From the IMG/VR virus record IMGVR_UViG_3300046516_000918, positions 1-41,618 of that record: 41,618 nt of DNA. The stretch is one strand, 5' to 3'. Position numbers and translations under genes: made by a program. This document shows positions 1 to 7,818 of this stretch, in pieces; within the stretch, counting starts at the first letter, position 1; each line of letters starts with the position of its first letter. The DNA comes from a virus. The notes below the pieces were generated by a model. That model saw only the letters and a list, made by a program, of their open reading frames with translations, did not search any database and was not told the origin of the DNA.

Positions 1-174
1 TGGTGGGAGGATGGATGGTTCCCTGCTTGGAAAACTCCTGGTGCTGTTCATGATGACCTCATAAGCATTAAGATGGATATTGAAGTCGAGGCAGACTGGG
101 ATGATGAGCACAATTACTGTCTTGGTGAGAATCACGACATGATTATCCACAACACATTCATCCTGCCTTGCTGA
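1..174 (+). CDS. 3' end of an unidentified protein (partial)
   Basis: An open frame enters from the left edge and stops with TGA at 172-174, giving the last 57 residues of a protein. The piece is acidic and tryptophan-rich (starts WWEDGWFPAW, ends HNTFILPC). I do not recognise it. It sits just upstream of the lysis genes on the same strand, so it may be the end of a tail or late gene, but that is only inference from position. Confidence 0.5.
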   Translation, partial: WWEDGWFPAWKTPGAVHDDLISIKMDIEVEADWDDEHNYCLGENHDMIIHNTFILPC

Positions 175-186
175 AGGGAGTTGCTG

Positions 187-531
187 ATGTACATTTGGGC
201 AATGTCAAAGTCTTATATAGCCCAGAGCGGAGAGGAGCTGCCTGTTGTGTACAGTTATGGCAGGAATCATTCCGCAATGGGCTATAAACAAAACGGCTGG
301 GGCCTGGTCTGGTTGTCGCTTGACGCTCACCAGTTAGAGTTTCTACGATCTGGAACTGACCCTAGGGTCGAGGTCGTTGGCAAGGAGTGGGATGCCCCAA
401 CAGACCTGCTGCTTAGCACTTATGCGGATGAGCTGGGCAGTTTTGATTATCAATTCCTTCATCAGGTCTTGAGCAAGTTGGGAGAGACAGAGCCCAGGTT
501 TCTGATGGAGCGCAGCCCCAATATGCCTTAA
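187..531 (+). CDS. Hypothetical protein, 114 aa
   Basis: An unrecognised soluble protein of 114 residues. I chose ATG 187 because GAAGGGAG at 173-180 lies six bases upstream; a TTG at 181 is also in frame but would sit directly on the ribosome site. No membrane segment, signal peptide or known motif is visible. It is followed after 15 bases by the endolysin gene, with AGGAGG between, so it is probably co-transcribed with the lysis cassette. A lysis role is possible but unsupported. Confidence 0.6.
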   Translation: MYIWAMSKSYIAQSGEELPVVYSYGRNHSAMGYKQNGWGLVWLSLDAHQLEFLRSGTDPRVEVVGKEWDAPTDLLLSTYADELGSFDYQFLHQVLSKLGETEPRFLMERSPNMP

Positions 532-546
532 CAGGAGGACGTTCCA

Positions 547-993
547 ATGCCGCTCAATCCACCAATGAAACATTCACAACAAGGCCTGGACTTGACCAAG
601 AGGTTTGAACAGTGCAGGCAGCAAGCCTTCATCCCGATGAAGGGTGATGTGCCAACCATCGGCTGGGGCCATACGCTGGGAGTCCACCTTGGCATGTACT
701 GGACTCAGGAGCAATGCGACCAAGCTCTGATTGACGACTACTCCATTTGCGAGCAGCACGTCAATGCTCACGTCAACGTATCAATTACCCAGGGTGAGTT
801 TGACGCTCTGTGCGACTTTGAGTACAACCTGGGATGCAATGCGCTGGGTGGCTCGACCCTCCTCCGGTTGCTCAATGAAGGGAATGTTGACGGAGCAATC
901 GCAGAATTTCAGAAGTGGGATCATGCAGGAGGGCACGTTGTGGCAGGACTTCTCCGCAGACGTTTGGCTGAGGTAGAAGAGTTCAAATCCTAA
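547..993 (+). CDS. Endolysin, GH24 (T4-type) lysozyme
   Basis: A 148-residue muramidase that would cut the glycan strands of peptidoglycan. The GH24 signature is clear: catalytic Glu21 in KRFEQCRQQAF, then DVPTIGWGHT at 34-43, and later GEFDALCDFEYNLG, the typical helix of phage lysozymes. The position usually held by Asp or Cys, nine residues after the Glu, is Pro30 here, and the loop is one residue longer than usual. Asp34 is the nearest acidic residue and may stand in. There is no signal peptide or SAR segment, so export would need the holin. Start ATG 547 follows AGGAGG at 533-538. The next genes are spanin-like and holin-like. Confidence 0.9.
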   Translation: MPLNPPMKHSQQGLDLTKRFEQCRQQAFIPMKGDVPTIGWGHTLGVHLGMYWTQEQCDQALIDDYSICEQHVNAHVNVSITQGEFDALCDFEYNLGCNALGGSTLLRLLNEGNVDGAIAEFQKWDHAGGHVVAGLLRRRLAEVEEFKS

Positions 994-1008
994 ACCGGAA
1001 GGTGCGAT

Positions 1009-1725
1009 GTGATCAATGTATTGAGTTTTCTCGTCACAAGTAAGTACGGCAAATATGCCCTGGAGCTGATTGTGGTCTTGGGCTTGATCTTTGGAGCTTA
1101 CAAGTGGGCTGAGCATCGAGGTCGAACCGCTCAGAAGGATGCTGATGACCAGCACCAATCTCAGGAGATTGAGAACTCACGCAAAGAGGCCAAAGATGCG
1201 CAGAACAAACTCATCCAGCAAGCCAATGACAAGGCTGCGGCAGCAGAGACAGACGCCCAGAACGCACGCAATCAGTTCACAACTCTCGCAACCCTGCTCC
1301 AAGGTCTATCTACCAAGGAGAAGGCTGGGCACGACCAAGTGGGCAAAGTAGCAGACTCAGAGTTGCACGGCGATGTCGTCAGCAAGCTGGGACTTCGCAA
1401 ACCTGGGGATGCGACTGCTTGTTATGTGCCAAGTGAGGAGCGGGCAATTGATGAGGCTGTGACGCAATACCCCATTTGCCGTGACGAGAGGACTGCACTG
1501 ACTGGTCAGGTGCAAACCAAGCAGCGAGAGGTCAATGATGATAACAAGGTCATTGAGGCTAAAAATGCCGCCATTATCGCCAGCAACAACTACATCGCAC
1601 TTTTGGAACACGACTACAAGACAATCTGGGAGCAGCATCCGCCAAGGTATCGGGCAGGCAGCTGCCTGTTCCTTTGGAGCTGCGGCAGGAGGAAGGTTGA
1701 ATTGAAGCTGCCAGAGAGGAAGTGA
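1009..1725 (+). CDS. Membrane-anchored coiled-coil protein, i-spanin (Rz)-like
   Basis: A 238-residue protein with one N-terminal membrane segment (about residues 14-31, LELIVVLGLIFGAYKW) followed by a long charged, Ala/Gln-rich coiled coil (about 40-110) and a less regular C-terminal part. That layout, and its place between endolysin and holin-like genes, fit an inner-membrane spanin of the Rz type, which acts in outer-membrane disruption at lysis. No nested or overlapping o-spanin lipoprotein is obvious. The start is GTG 1009 after GGAAGGTG; no in-frame ATG lies close by. A structural coiled-coil protein is the alternative. Confidence 0.6.
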   Translation: MINVLSFLVTSKYGKYALELIVVLGLIFGAYKWAEHRGRTAQKDADDQHQSQEIENSRKEAKDAQNKLIQQANDKAAAAETDAQNARNQFTTLATLLQGLSTKEKAGHDQVGKVADSELHGDVVSKLGLRKPGDATACYVPSEERAIDEAVTQYPICRDERTALTGQVQTKQREVNDDNKVIEAKNAAIIASNNYIALLEHDYKTIWEQHPPRYRAGSCLFLWSCGRRKVELKLPERK

Positions 1726-1726
1726 A

Positions 1727-2026
1727 ATGTTCAAGAAGATCATCAGCATCATCAAACGCGCAGTCCTCTGGGTCAAGTCGATTGCCTCAGAGTCGGATGG
1801 AACAGGATCAGCGAGTCGAGTTGCCAAGCTCATCATCGTCATCAGCAGCATGGTGGCGCTGCTGGCAGTCGTGTGGTTCAAACACGATCTTCCGAGTGCT
1901 GATCAACTCTCAGCCCTTGCCAAGGTCATTGCTGCTGGCTCTGTTGCCTACACCGCCAATCAGTTGAAGGACTGGCTGGCCGGCAGGTCGAGTCCTCCCG
2001 GAGCGGAGGAAACTGAGCAGAAATGA
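1727..2026 (+). CDS. Small two-TM membrane protein, holin-like
   Basis: A 99-residue protein with a basic N-terminus (MFKKIISIIKR), two predicted membrane segments (about 35-51, LIIVISSMVALLAVVWF, and about 60-75, ending AAGSVAYTA) and a charged tail (SSPPGAEETEQK). This is the general form of class II-like phage holins, which open the inner membrane to release endolysin. The start ATG 1727 overlaps nothing but follows the previous stop by one base, with GAGAGGAAG upstream. It is the last gene before a strong terminator. Function is inferred from topology and neighbours only. Confidence 0.65.
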   Translation: MFKKIISIIKRAVLWVKSIASESDGTGSASRVAKLIIVISSMVALLAVVWFKHDLPSADQLSALAKVIAAGSVAYTANQLKDWLAGRSSPPGAEETEQK

Positions 2027-2028
2027 GA

Positions 2029-2082
2029 AAAGCCCAGCCGTCAGCCCTTCCCTTCCGGGAGAGCTTGACGGCTGGGCTTTTT
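2029..2082. terminator. Bidirectional intrinsic terminator
   Basis: A perfect 15-bp stem pairs 2029-2043 (AAAGCCCAGCCGTCA) with 2066-2080, followed by T-rich sequence on the plus strand and by TTTTCTC on the minus strand. It starts two bases after the holin-like gene and separates the plus-strand lysis genes from the minus-strand early block, so it should stop transcription from both sides. Confidence 0.9.
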
Positions 2083-2190
2083 GTGTTTGCAACGCCTTTA
2101 CAGGCCTTTAGGGGCTGTTACTTGCTCCGGGACAACCAACCCTACTGTGAAAGCGGATGGGTTGCGCTCCGCACGACCTCGCCACAAATA

Positions 2191-2212
2191 CCACAAAGGA
2201 TTTTGTGGGGTT
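2191..2212. terminator. Possible weak terminator hairpin
   Basis: CCACAAA (2191-2197) pairs with TTTGTGG (2202-2208) with a four-base loop. It lies between the end of the last minus-strand gene (2228) and the strong terminator. On the minus strand it is followed by TATTTG, which is a poor U tract, so it is at best a backup terminator. Confidence 0.35.
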
Positions 2213-2227
2213 TCCGGGATGGGAGGT

Positions 2228-2644
2228 TTAGGGAGTCCTCATCCGTATCCAGTTGAAGAGGTTCGTCCAGACCGTCTCAGACTCCAGAGAGAAGGCCTGA
2301 GCGGGGCAGCTGTCGAAGTCCTCTGCTGCCTTCTGCGCATCTCTTCCGTGGAGAGCAAAGACTGTCTTCAATCGCGGCACATGGACAATGACAAATGCCG
2401 CTCCTCCTCTGCTGGTGTAGTCGAGCAGCCAAGGAACCTGCTTAGGTTGGAATTTGATCTTGTGAGGAATCTCTGATGGTGCTGTTTCCTTCATCTCAAT
2501 CCACCCGGAGCGTCCCAATGGCCCAAGGACATAATGGTTGTCGGACATTCCTGGGCAGGAAGAGTGAGTCTCAACCCGGTAGATTTTCATCTCCCTCTTC
2601 TCCATCTGCTCTCTGAACTTCTTGTTGAATGCGGACTCGCTCAT
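2228..2644 (-). CDS. PD-(D/E)XK-type nuclease, resolvase/VRR-NUC-like
   Basis: A 138-residue protein with the core of a PD-(D/E)XK nuclease: the helix FNKKFREQMEKR, a metal-site Asp in GMSDNHYVLG, the strand GWIEMKE carrying the E-x-K pair, then KIKFQPKQVPWLLDYTSRGG (conserved Gln and helix) and AAFVIVHV. Phage proteins of this size and form act as Holliday-junction resolvases or structure-specific nucleases in recombination and packaging. A longer frame begins at 2704, but I chose ATG 2644: it overlaps the upstream stop as ATGA and has AGAGGA upstream. It is the last gene of the minus-strand block and sits beside a helicase. Confidence 0.7.
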   Translation of the reverse strand: MSESAFNKKFREQMEKREMKIYRVETHSSCPGMSDNHYVLGPLGRSGWIEMKETAPSEIPHKIKFQPKQVPWLLDYTSRGGAAFVIVHVPRLKTVFALHGRDAQKAAEDFDSCPAQAFSLESETVWTNLFNWIRMRTP

Positions 2645-2844
2645 GGTTTCATCCTCTTCTTTGGCAGCAGAGGTTTTATGGCTTTGTCCCTCTGCTTGCG
2701 CCAATCCTTGCCTCCGGGATTTGCGTTGGTTGCTGGATTGTCATTGGGGTCTTTTGAATCCCTTTCAAATGGGTATTCTCCGTTCCAACCTTCTCCTGAT
2801 GCCATGAATCCAAGAAGGTATGCCTGTCTCAATTTCTCCTTCAT
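2641..2844 (-). CDS. Small conserved phage-type protein, 67 aa
   Basis: This 67-residue protein (MKEKLRQAYLLGFMASGEGW...) carries AYLLGFMASGEGWNGEYPF, a pattern I associate with many small phage proteins of unknown role, followed by a basic C-terminus ending KPLLPKKRMKP. Its start ATG at 2844 has GGAGGA five bases upstream and lies inside the 3' end of the helicase gene (80-base overlap). Its stop overlaps the nuclease start as ATGA. The tight coupling supports a real gene. No function can be given. Confidence 0.7.
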   Translation of the reverse strand: MKEKLRQAYLLGFMASGEGWNGEYPFERDSKDPNDNPATNANPGGKDWRKQRDKAIKPLLPKKRMKP

Positions 2845-4588
2845 TTGAGTCCTCCTCCATGAAGATGCTTGCTGGGTCTTGATTGATCTGGTCAGCAAGC
2901 TCTTTGTGTTTGCGAAGTGCGTTGATGATCTTGCGATCTGGACTTGCGACGCATGCTGCCTCCAGATCAGTATACAGGACACTTCCGGTTGTCCCAATGC
3001 GGTGATTGCGCTTCTCAGATTGGAGACGGTCGTCAAGACTGCTTGTCTGAGAATGGTAAACGGTTCGCTCTGCTGCGGTGAGCGTGATGCCTCTTGCTCC
3101 CTTCCTGCTGGCCACAAAGTATCTTACTTTGTCATCATCTTGAAACCTCATCCTGGCCGCAATGCAGTCATCCTCGCTGATGCCTCCATAATACCCAACT
3201 GCCTGCTTGCCAAGCTTGGCGTGTATCTCCCGGAGGTCTACTTTGAATCTGGCCCAGATGATGACCTTGTGACCTCCTGCTGCTCCCTCCTCGACCTCCT
3301 CCAATGTGGCTGTCATTCTGGGATTTGGCCCATCCATCCTCTCCGGTTTGTCTGAGGGACTCAAGCCGCAAACGATCTGGTGCAACCGGAGTGCCTTTAC
3401 TAGAGCAATCTCCTGCGCACGTTTGAGCCCTTCTGCCTCTCCCAGGATTGATTGAACCTCCTTGAGCGAGTCCTTGCGATAGGCATCGTACAGCCGCTGC
3501 TGCGTTGGGGCCAATTGGAACTGCCTGCGCTTGTAGCGGCGTGGTGGGAGGTCGAGGCAATCCCGCTCCAGGACTCGATGCGAGTGGCCGGCAATAATGT
3601 CAATTAACTTCTCAATGTTCCTGTAGCCTGTGATGACCCTGTTCTCAAAACCTCCCATGATGCAGTATTCAGAACGGAAGGAAGTGAAGCTGTTGTGGCC
3701 AAGGATGCCTGGGTCAAGGAATTTGAATTGGCTGAATAGGTTCTCAATCCCAGACGTCAGCGGAGTCCCTGTCATGATGCGCTTCTTGACGGCGTGCTGC
3801 CCTGCCTTGATAAGGAATTTGGTGCGGTCTGCGCTTGGGTTCTTGATGGTGCTCGACTCATCAATCACCAGCATCACCCGATTATTTAGCAGCCATTCCA
3901 TAATCAGGGACTGGAGCTTGCCCGGAGAACCATCATTCTGATACTTGATTCCCTCGACATGGAAGGTGATGATGCGGAGGATTCCTGGAGTTGGGACGGT
4001 TGCTGCGGCCATCATTGCCTTTGCTTCCGCGTCTCTCCAGTTGATGCTGAAGTAAGTGGCGTGATAAGAGATGCGGGACGGCATGTGGGTGGGAATCTCG
4101 TCAGTGACCCAGTTGATGTGGACTCCGTTATTGGCCACGACAATCAGGGTGTCAATCTCTCCCTTCTCAAACAGGTATGCTGCGGTGTCGATGATGACTT
4201 TGGTCTTGCCTGTACCTTGCTCGTGGAACAGGGCAAACTTGTCGAGGTCTTTGCTCAAGAGGAAGGCGTGACGCTGATGCTTGAATGGAGGAATGTGAAA
4301 CTCATAGCCTGAGTCATCAACAAGCTCCTCCTTCTTCAACTCCCTGGTGTTCTGCTCCCGCATCTTGAGGTCAACATAATTGTCCCGGAGCTTCTCAGCA
4401 CCATCCGCCCAAACAGCATCAGGGCAATGCTCCAGAAGGTAAGCAATGTTGGCGCCAGTGGGCTCAAAGGCAAGCTCTCGCTCTACCCACTTCTTGCGCC
4501 CAGGCATTTTGCTCAGTAATGAGAAAAACTGCCCCACCCTAAAGTCCTGGATGAGGCAGTCATGGCGAACAGTTGGAACAATTTTCAC
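2765..4588 (-). CDS. SNF2-type superfamily 2 DNA helicase/translocase
   Basis: A 607-residue SF2 ATPase. Motifs in order: FKHQRHAF (Q-like, about 102-109), Walker A EQGTGKTK (123-130), Walker B DESS (243-246), TGTP (273-276), then a C-terminal RecA domain with VGYYGGIS, GARGITLTAA and the arginine-finger region QSEKRNHRIG. Phage SNF2-like helicases are found in replication and recombination modules, where they remodel DNA or protein-DNA complexes. The start is GTG 4588 after CGGAG. An ATG two bases upstream is out of frame. It lies downstream of the lipoprotein gene and just before small genes and a nuclease, so it is probably part of the same operon. Confidence 0.9.
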   Translation of the reverse strand: MKIVPTVRHDCLIQDFRVGQFFSLLSKMPGRKKWVERELAFEPTGANIAYLLEHCPDAVWADGAEKLRDNYVDLKMREQNTRELKKEELVDDSGYEFHIPPFKHQRHAFLLSKDLDKFALFHEQGTGKTKVIIDTAAYLFEKGEIDTLIVVANNGVHINWVTDEIPTHMPSRISYHATYFSINWRDAEAKAMMAAATVPTPGILRIITFHVEGIKYQNDGSPGKLQSLIMEWLLNNRVMLVIDESSTIKNPSADRTKFLIKAGQHAVKKRIMTGTPLTSGIENLFSQFKFLDPGILGHNSFTSFRSEYCIMGGFENRVITGYRNIEKLIDIIAGHSHRVLERDCLDLPPRRYKRRQFQLAPTQQRLYDAYRKDSLKEVQSILGEAEGLKRAQEIALVKALRLHQIVCGLSPSDKPERMDGPNPRMTATLEEVEEGAAGGHKVIIWARFKVDLREIHAKLGKQAVGYYGGISEDDCIAARMRFQDDDKVRYFVASRKGARGITLTAAERTVYHSQTSSLDDRLQSEKRNHRIGTTGSVLYTDLEAACVASPDRKIINALRKHKELADQINQDPASIFMEEDSNEGEIETGIPSWIHGIRRRLERRIPI

Positions 4589-4599
4589 ATCAGCTCCGT

Positions 4600-5346
4600 T
4601 TACGGGATTGACTTGGTGAATGCTGCATTGAGGTTGACCAGGGAGTCGCCATCATTCCTGGAGATTGTTACCAGAACACGGTCGAGGTTCTGGACTGCGA
4701 AGGTTGCGGTGCTTTGGCATATCTGCTCGTCATTGCCGACTGCCAACGCGCAGGTGATTCCGGTTGAGAGTGCTGTCCCGGAGCGTTTGACCCAAACTGT
4801 GACGATGACCGGAGTGCCAATCACCGTACCGTGCTCCACGCTGACTACCAAGTTGCTCAAGGTTCCGTCACCATAAACGATCTTGCCTGTGGCATTGAAC
4901 CCTGCGGCGATGGAGCCATCCGAGTCGTTGTCGAACCAAGAGTGAGAGCAGGTCTGATCGACCGTCTGGCCCACTCCAAAGAGGACGATGCTGGCAACGT
5001 GTCCTGTGGTAGCAGGACTCGACTGACAGATGCCTTCCCAGTTCTGAGAGACGACAACGTTGGTGGCTGCCTCGACCTTTGGAAGAGACAACCAGTTTGG
5101 CCACGATACCTTGACTGTTGTCTTGGTGATTGCGGCATGGACGTGCATCCCTGGCACCAGGGAGGTTGAGATCGCAGCGTGCTGCGCAGCTGGCGGAGGA
5201 GTTGGACTGGGTGTTGCTACCGGAGTGGGCGTTGGAGTTGCCCCTGGGGTAGGTTTGTTGTGATCGTGCCCGCAGCCAATGCCGATGCTAAGCAAGGTTG
5301 CGATGATGGCGGAAGCAATGAAGCTGTTCCGGGTGCGAAGGTTCAT
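4600..5346 (-). CDS. Secreted protein or lipoprotein with Pro/Thr linker
   Basis: A 248-residue protein with a signal peptide: basic start (R4, R6), hydrophobic stretch about 9-24 and Cys25 in the context GIGC. The -3 Gly makes this an imperfect lipobox, so signal peptidase I or II are both possible. A Pro/Thr-rich linker (about 32-52) leads to a Cys-containing all-beta-looking domain of about 190 residues. I do not recognise the domain. The gene lies inside the early replication block, upstream of the helicase, so its product would be made before lysis. Phage lipoproteins in such positions often block superinfection; here that is a hypothesis. The start follows AAGGAG at a slightly long distance. 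Confidence 0.75.
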   Translation of the reverse strand: MNLRTRNSFIASAIIATLLSIGIGCGHDHNKPTPGATPTPTPVATPSPTPPPAAQHAAISTSLVPGMHVHAAITKTTVKVSWPNWLSLPKVEAATNVVVSQNWEGICQSSPATTGHVASIVLFGVGQTVDQTCSHSWFDNDSDGSIAAGFNATGKIVYGDGTLSNLVVSVEHGTVIGTPVIVTVWVKRSGTALSTGITCALAVGNDEQICQSTATFAVQNLDRVLVTISRNDGDSLVNLNAAFTKSIP

Positions 5347-5390
5347 TCTGTTTGGTGCTCCTTGTGTTTGGATTTACGAAGTGGGTAAAC

Positions 5391-5600
5391 TTACTTTGCT
5401 GGCGGCACGTACTCAGCATTGGTGATGTAGGCGTTGACGCCAATCGTCAGCGGGTAGCCCTCGACCTTGATGTCAGTCTTGACATTGCCATTGGTTGAGG
5501 CTACGATCTTGGTCTTGCCGCTCTTGCTGGGCTCTGGTTTCTTGGCCACAGGGATGGTGATGATGAGGTTGCCGCCTTTGATCTCTGCTTTGAAGTCCAT
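5391..5600 (-). CDS. Small conserved protein, 69 aa
   Basis: A 69-residue protein beginning MDFKAEIKGGNLIITIPV and containing PSKSGKTKIVASTNGNVKT. I have a general impression of this type (short strands, then SGKT-x-VAST) as a widespread small phage or bacterial protein of unknown function. SGKT is not a P-loop here because no GxxxxGK context precedes it. A longer frame extends upstream, but ATG 5600 has GGAGAG at proper spacing and the extension overlaps the neighbouring gene in another frame. Confidence 0.7.
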   Translation of the reverse strand: MDFKAEIKGGNLIITIPVAKKPEPSKSGKTKIVASTNGNVKTDIKVEGYPLTIGVNAYITNAEYVPPAK

Positions 5601-5643
5601 TGTTGCTCTCCTTTTATCCTTTGTTGTGATTTGAAAATGATTT

Positions 5644-5931
5644 TTAACGAACTGTTGTGTCAGGCCAGCTGCGCAAAGTCCCTCTGCGACGATTCTCTGC
5701 CTCGACCTCTTCCCGCGTGAACACTCTTCCTTTACGGACTCCAGGGTTGCCAGCTCCTCGACCGCTGCCGATACCTCTGCGAGAAGTCTTTGGAGCATTG
5801 ACGACAGCAACAGCCTTGGCCAGTTTGCAAACAATGTCAATGCGGACGGCTGTCGCTTCCATTCCTACCTCTTCCTTCAGAAACTCCTCCAGAGGTTGGC
5901 CATTGACGGTGATGGAGCAGGGTGTCTTCAT
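5644..5931 (-). CDS. Hypothetical basic protein, 95 aa
   Basis: A 95-residue protein, N-terminus MKTPCSITVNGQPLEEFLKEE, with a Gly/Arg-rich middle (SRRGIGSGRGAGNPGVRKGR) and a charged helix VFTREEVEAENRRRG. The basic, Gly-rich part suggests nucleic-acid contact, but I know no family. Start ATG 5931 overlaps the stop of the Ala-rich gene as ATGA and has GAGGAGG upstream, so the pair is translationally coupled. Confidence 0.65.
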   Translation of the reverse strand: MKTPCSITVNGQPLEEFLKEEVGMEATAVRIDIVCKLAKAVAVVNAPKTSRRGIGSGRGAGNPGVRKGRVFTREEVEAENRRRGTLRSWPDTTVR

Positions 5932-6665
5932 TTTGCAGTTTCCTCCTCGACCCACGGCACCCGGAGGGTCTTACGGACGAGAGTTAGTATCTCTGCCTTC
6001 ATAGCATCAGCAGCACCAGCAGCAGCAGCATAAGCAGCATCAGCAGCATGTGCAGCAGCATAAGCTGCACCAGCACCAGCAGCATCAGCAGCATGTGCAG
6101 CAGCAGCAGCAGCAGCAGCATCAGCAGCATGTGCAGCAGCAGCAGCAGCAGCACCAGCAGCAGCAGCACCAGCAGCAGCAGCATAAGCAGCATCAGCAGC
6201 ATGTGCAGCAGCATAAGCTGCACCAGCACCAGCAGCATCAGCAGCATGTGCAGCAGCAGCAGCACCAGCACCAGCAGCATCAGCAGCATGTGCAGCAGCA
6301 GCAGCAGCAGCACCAGCAGCAGCAGCACCAGCAGCAGCACGGAAGTCCCAGGCTGCTCTTCTGGCTTCCAAGACTAGTTTCCGGTTGTCCTCAGTCGGAT
6401 GATTGGCCCAATTCTCCGCAGCTTCAATCGCTTTGAGAGGTCTCAGCTCTCCCTCCGGGATGAACTTGAGGGCAAGGCGAGCAACTGCGCAAGATACTCG
6501 CACAATGTCTTGTTTGGAGTTGACGGAGGTTCTTGCTGCCCACCACAAGAGCCAATCTGCTCTGTGGCACTCTTCCCACGTTTGTTGAGCTGTGCGATTG
6601 CCAGCCCAAATAGTTGCCTCGCCACAGGCAAGTAAGGTTCTGAGATGCTTCTGAAGTTGAGTCAA
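5928..6665 (-). CDS. Ala-rich repeat protein
   Basis: A 245-residue protein in three parts. Residues 1-105 form a Trp-rich helical N-terminal domain (WEECHRADWLLWWAART) like that of phage proteins often labelled Imm5-like. Residues about 106-220 are almost pure alanine with Gly, His, Asp and Tyr in the recurring blocks AHAADAAGAGAA and YAAAHAADAAYAAAA. A short charged end (MKAEILTLVRKTLRVPWVEE) follows. The DNA of the repeat is a GCA/GCT-rich array with a 153-bp internal duplication. The start is TTG 6665 after AAGGGAAGGA. The N-terminal Trp-containing motif is why I favour this family, but function is unknown. Confidence 0.75.
   Translation of the reverse strand: MTQLQKHLRTLLACGEATIWAGNRTAQQTWEECHRADWLLWWAARTSVNSKQDIVRVSCAVARLALKFIPEGELRPLKAIEAAENWANHPTEDNRKLVLEARRAAWDFRAAAGAAAAGAAAAAAAHAADAAGAGAAAAAHAADAAGAGAAYAAAHAADAAYAAAAGAAAAGAAAAAAAHAADAAAAAAAAHAADAAGAGAAYAAAHAADAAYAAAAGAADAMKAEILTLVRKTLRVPWVEEETAK
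6001..6340. repeat. GCA/GCT triplet-rich array with 153-bp direct duplication
   Basis: The stretch is almost entirely CAG/CAC/CAT/TAA-type triplets (plus strand), encoding the Ala tract on the minus strand. About 100 bases around 6010-6109 recur at about 6163-6262, an offset of exactly 153 bp (51 codons). The landmark GCATAAGCAGCATCAGCAGC is at 6028 and 6181. The offset keeps the reading frame, so the tract can grow or shrink without breaking the gene. Confidence 0.85.
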
Positions 6666-6666
6666 G

Positions 6667-7776
6667 CTATTTCCTTCCCTTCTTTTTGGCAGATTTTGCT
6701 GCCTGTTGTTTGGATGATGGTTTGAGAATCTGGCCTTTGTCCTTCTTTGCCGGAGAAGCCTTGACAGGTTCCTTCTTGGCAGCAGCTGCTATCCGTAATT
6801 TCTCTCGCAGCTCCTCCATCTCTTGCTCTGGCGACTTACGACCAAGAGCATTAGACGGATGGTTGGTAGATATGGCCTTGGGAGGAGTCTTGGCTGCCTT
6901 TACGGGCAAGTCCTTCTTTGCCGGCGCATCGTCCTTGCTGGTGCGCATCTCGGCAAACCCTTTGTCCAAATCCCATTGGAGGTCGTTGTTCCGTCCTCCT
7001 GCCTTCCGGTACTCCTCAAATGACATTCCGTCCTGTAGCAGGTTCCAGGACTTCCAGCCGTGTGTGCCTTCGCGTCTAGGATTGGTCTTGGAGATTTTGA
7101 AGATGAACTTACCATTGAACCCGGAGCGTGGGCCAGGGTTGCTCTGGGGCAGATGAACGGAGGGAGTTGCAACCTTGATGTCCCTTCCTTCTGGTGTGAG
7201 CGAGAGCCAGTAGAACTGATGGCCCTGTTCGTGGCTGTCATCCTCGACCTCGACCAACTTCTGCTTTGCGAGGGAGTCTGATGCCTTGCACACAGCGTTG
7301 ATGTTTGTGTCGAGCTTCTTGGCAACATCTGCGCTGCTGACGCTGAGGGCATCGTCTTTCGCATCTGCTGGGATCAACTCCCGGAGAGCGAGAAGGACAG
7401 CGGCTGATGCGGCATTGGGCTGCTTGGGGTCTGCGGGTTGTTTGGCCTTGTCAGCCTTCTTGCCTTCGCCCAAAGCCTTGGCGTGCTCCTTGAGCTGCTT
7501 GGGCGTCATTCTTCCTTCTGGGAAGGCAATTGGGCCGCGCAGCATCGTCCCGTATTGATCAATTGTCTCCTGACCCAGCTGTGTGACCTTGAATGCCTCT
7601 ACCATCTGGGCGGTTGATCTGCCAAAGCTCGCATTGAGCAATGCAGTCTCTGCTGATTGGCGGTCTTTGAACTTGACCTGGGTGACCCCTGTGAAGTGTT
7701 TGTACAGATTGACAACCTCCTCTTCTGTGAGGAGGTCGAGGAAGCAAGTTACCTTCTTTGCTTGGTGCTTCTTCAT
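6667..7776 (-). CDS. Putative DNA-binding protein: winged helix plus NPRR domain, Lys-rich tail
   Basis: A 369-residue protein with several regions: an N-terminal part (1-95, TPKQLKEHAKAL at its end), a Lys-rich linker, a winged-helix-like region (about 123-198, SADVAKKLDTNINAVCKASD as the helix-turn-helix and FYWLSLTPEGRDI as wing), then a domain at about 224-277 with NPRREGTHGWKSW, GGRNNDLQWDL. A long Lys/Ala/Pro tail ends KKKGRK. The 224-277 domain is shared with the proteins at 7890-8195 and 18758-19009. Everything points to DNA binding, as a regulator or nucleoid-type protein, but the family name is unknown to me. The start follows AAAGGA at a long distance (12 bases). Confidence 0.7.
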   Translation of the reverse strand: MKKHQAKKVTCFLDLLTEEEVVNLYKHFTGVTQVKFKDRQSAETALLNASFGRSTAQMVEAFKVTQLGQETIDQYGTMLRGPIAFPEGRMTPKQLKEHAKALGEGKKADKAKQPADPKQPNAASAAVLLALRELIPADAKDDALSVSSADVAKKLDTNINAVCKASDSLAKQKLVEVEDDSHEQGHQFYWLSLTPEGRDIKVATPSVHLPQSNPGPRSGFNGKFIFKISKTNPRREGTHGWKSWNLLQDGMSFEEYRKAGGRNNDLQWDLDKGFAEMRTSKDDAPAKKDLPVKAAKTPPKAISTNHPSNALGRKSPEQEMEELREKLRIAAAAKKEPVKASPAKKDKGQILKPSSKQQAAKSAKKKGRK

Positions 7777-7818
7777 AAAGTGGCAGATTCCTTTATTGGA
7801 TGAACTGAAGATTGAGGG

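Noticed and set aside
6001-6340. CRISPR-like or IS-like repeat array
   Set aside because: The repeats have no spacers of regular size and encode a continuous Ala-rich protein. No transposase gene occurs in the window.
6048-6436. Plus-strand frames of poly-Gln/His or poly-Ser type across the repeat
   Set aside because: They are other-frame readings of the CAG-rich triplet array. The minus-strand Ala-rich frame has a ribosome site, a non-repetitive N-terminal domain and coupled neighbours.
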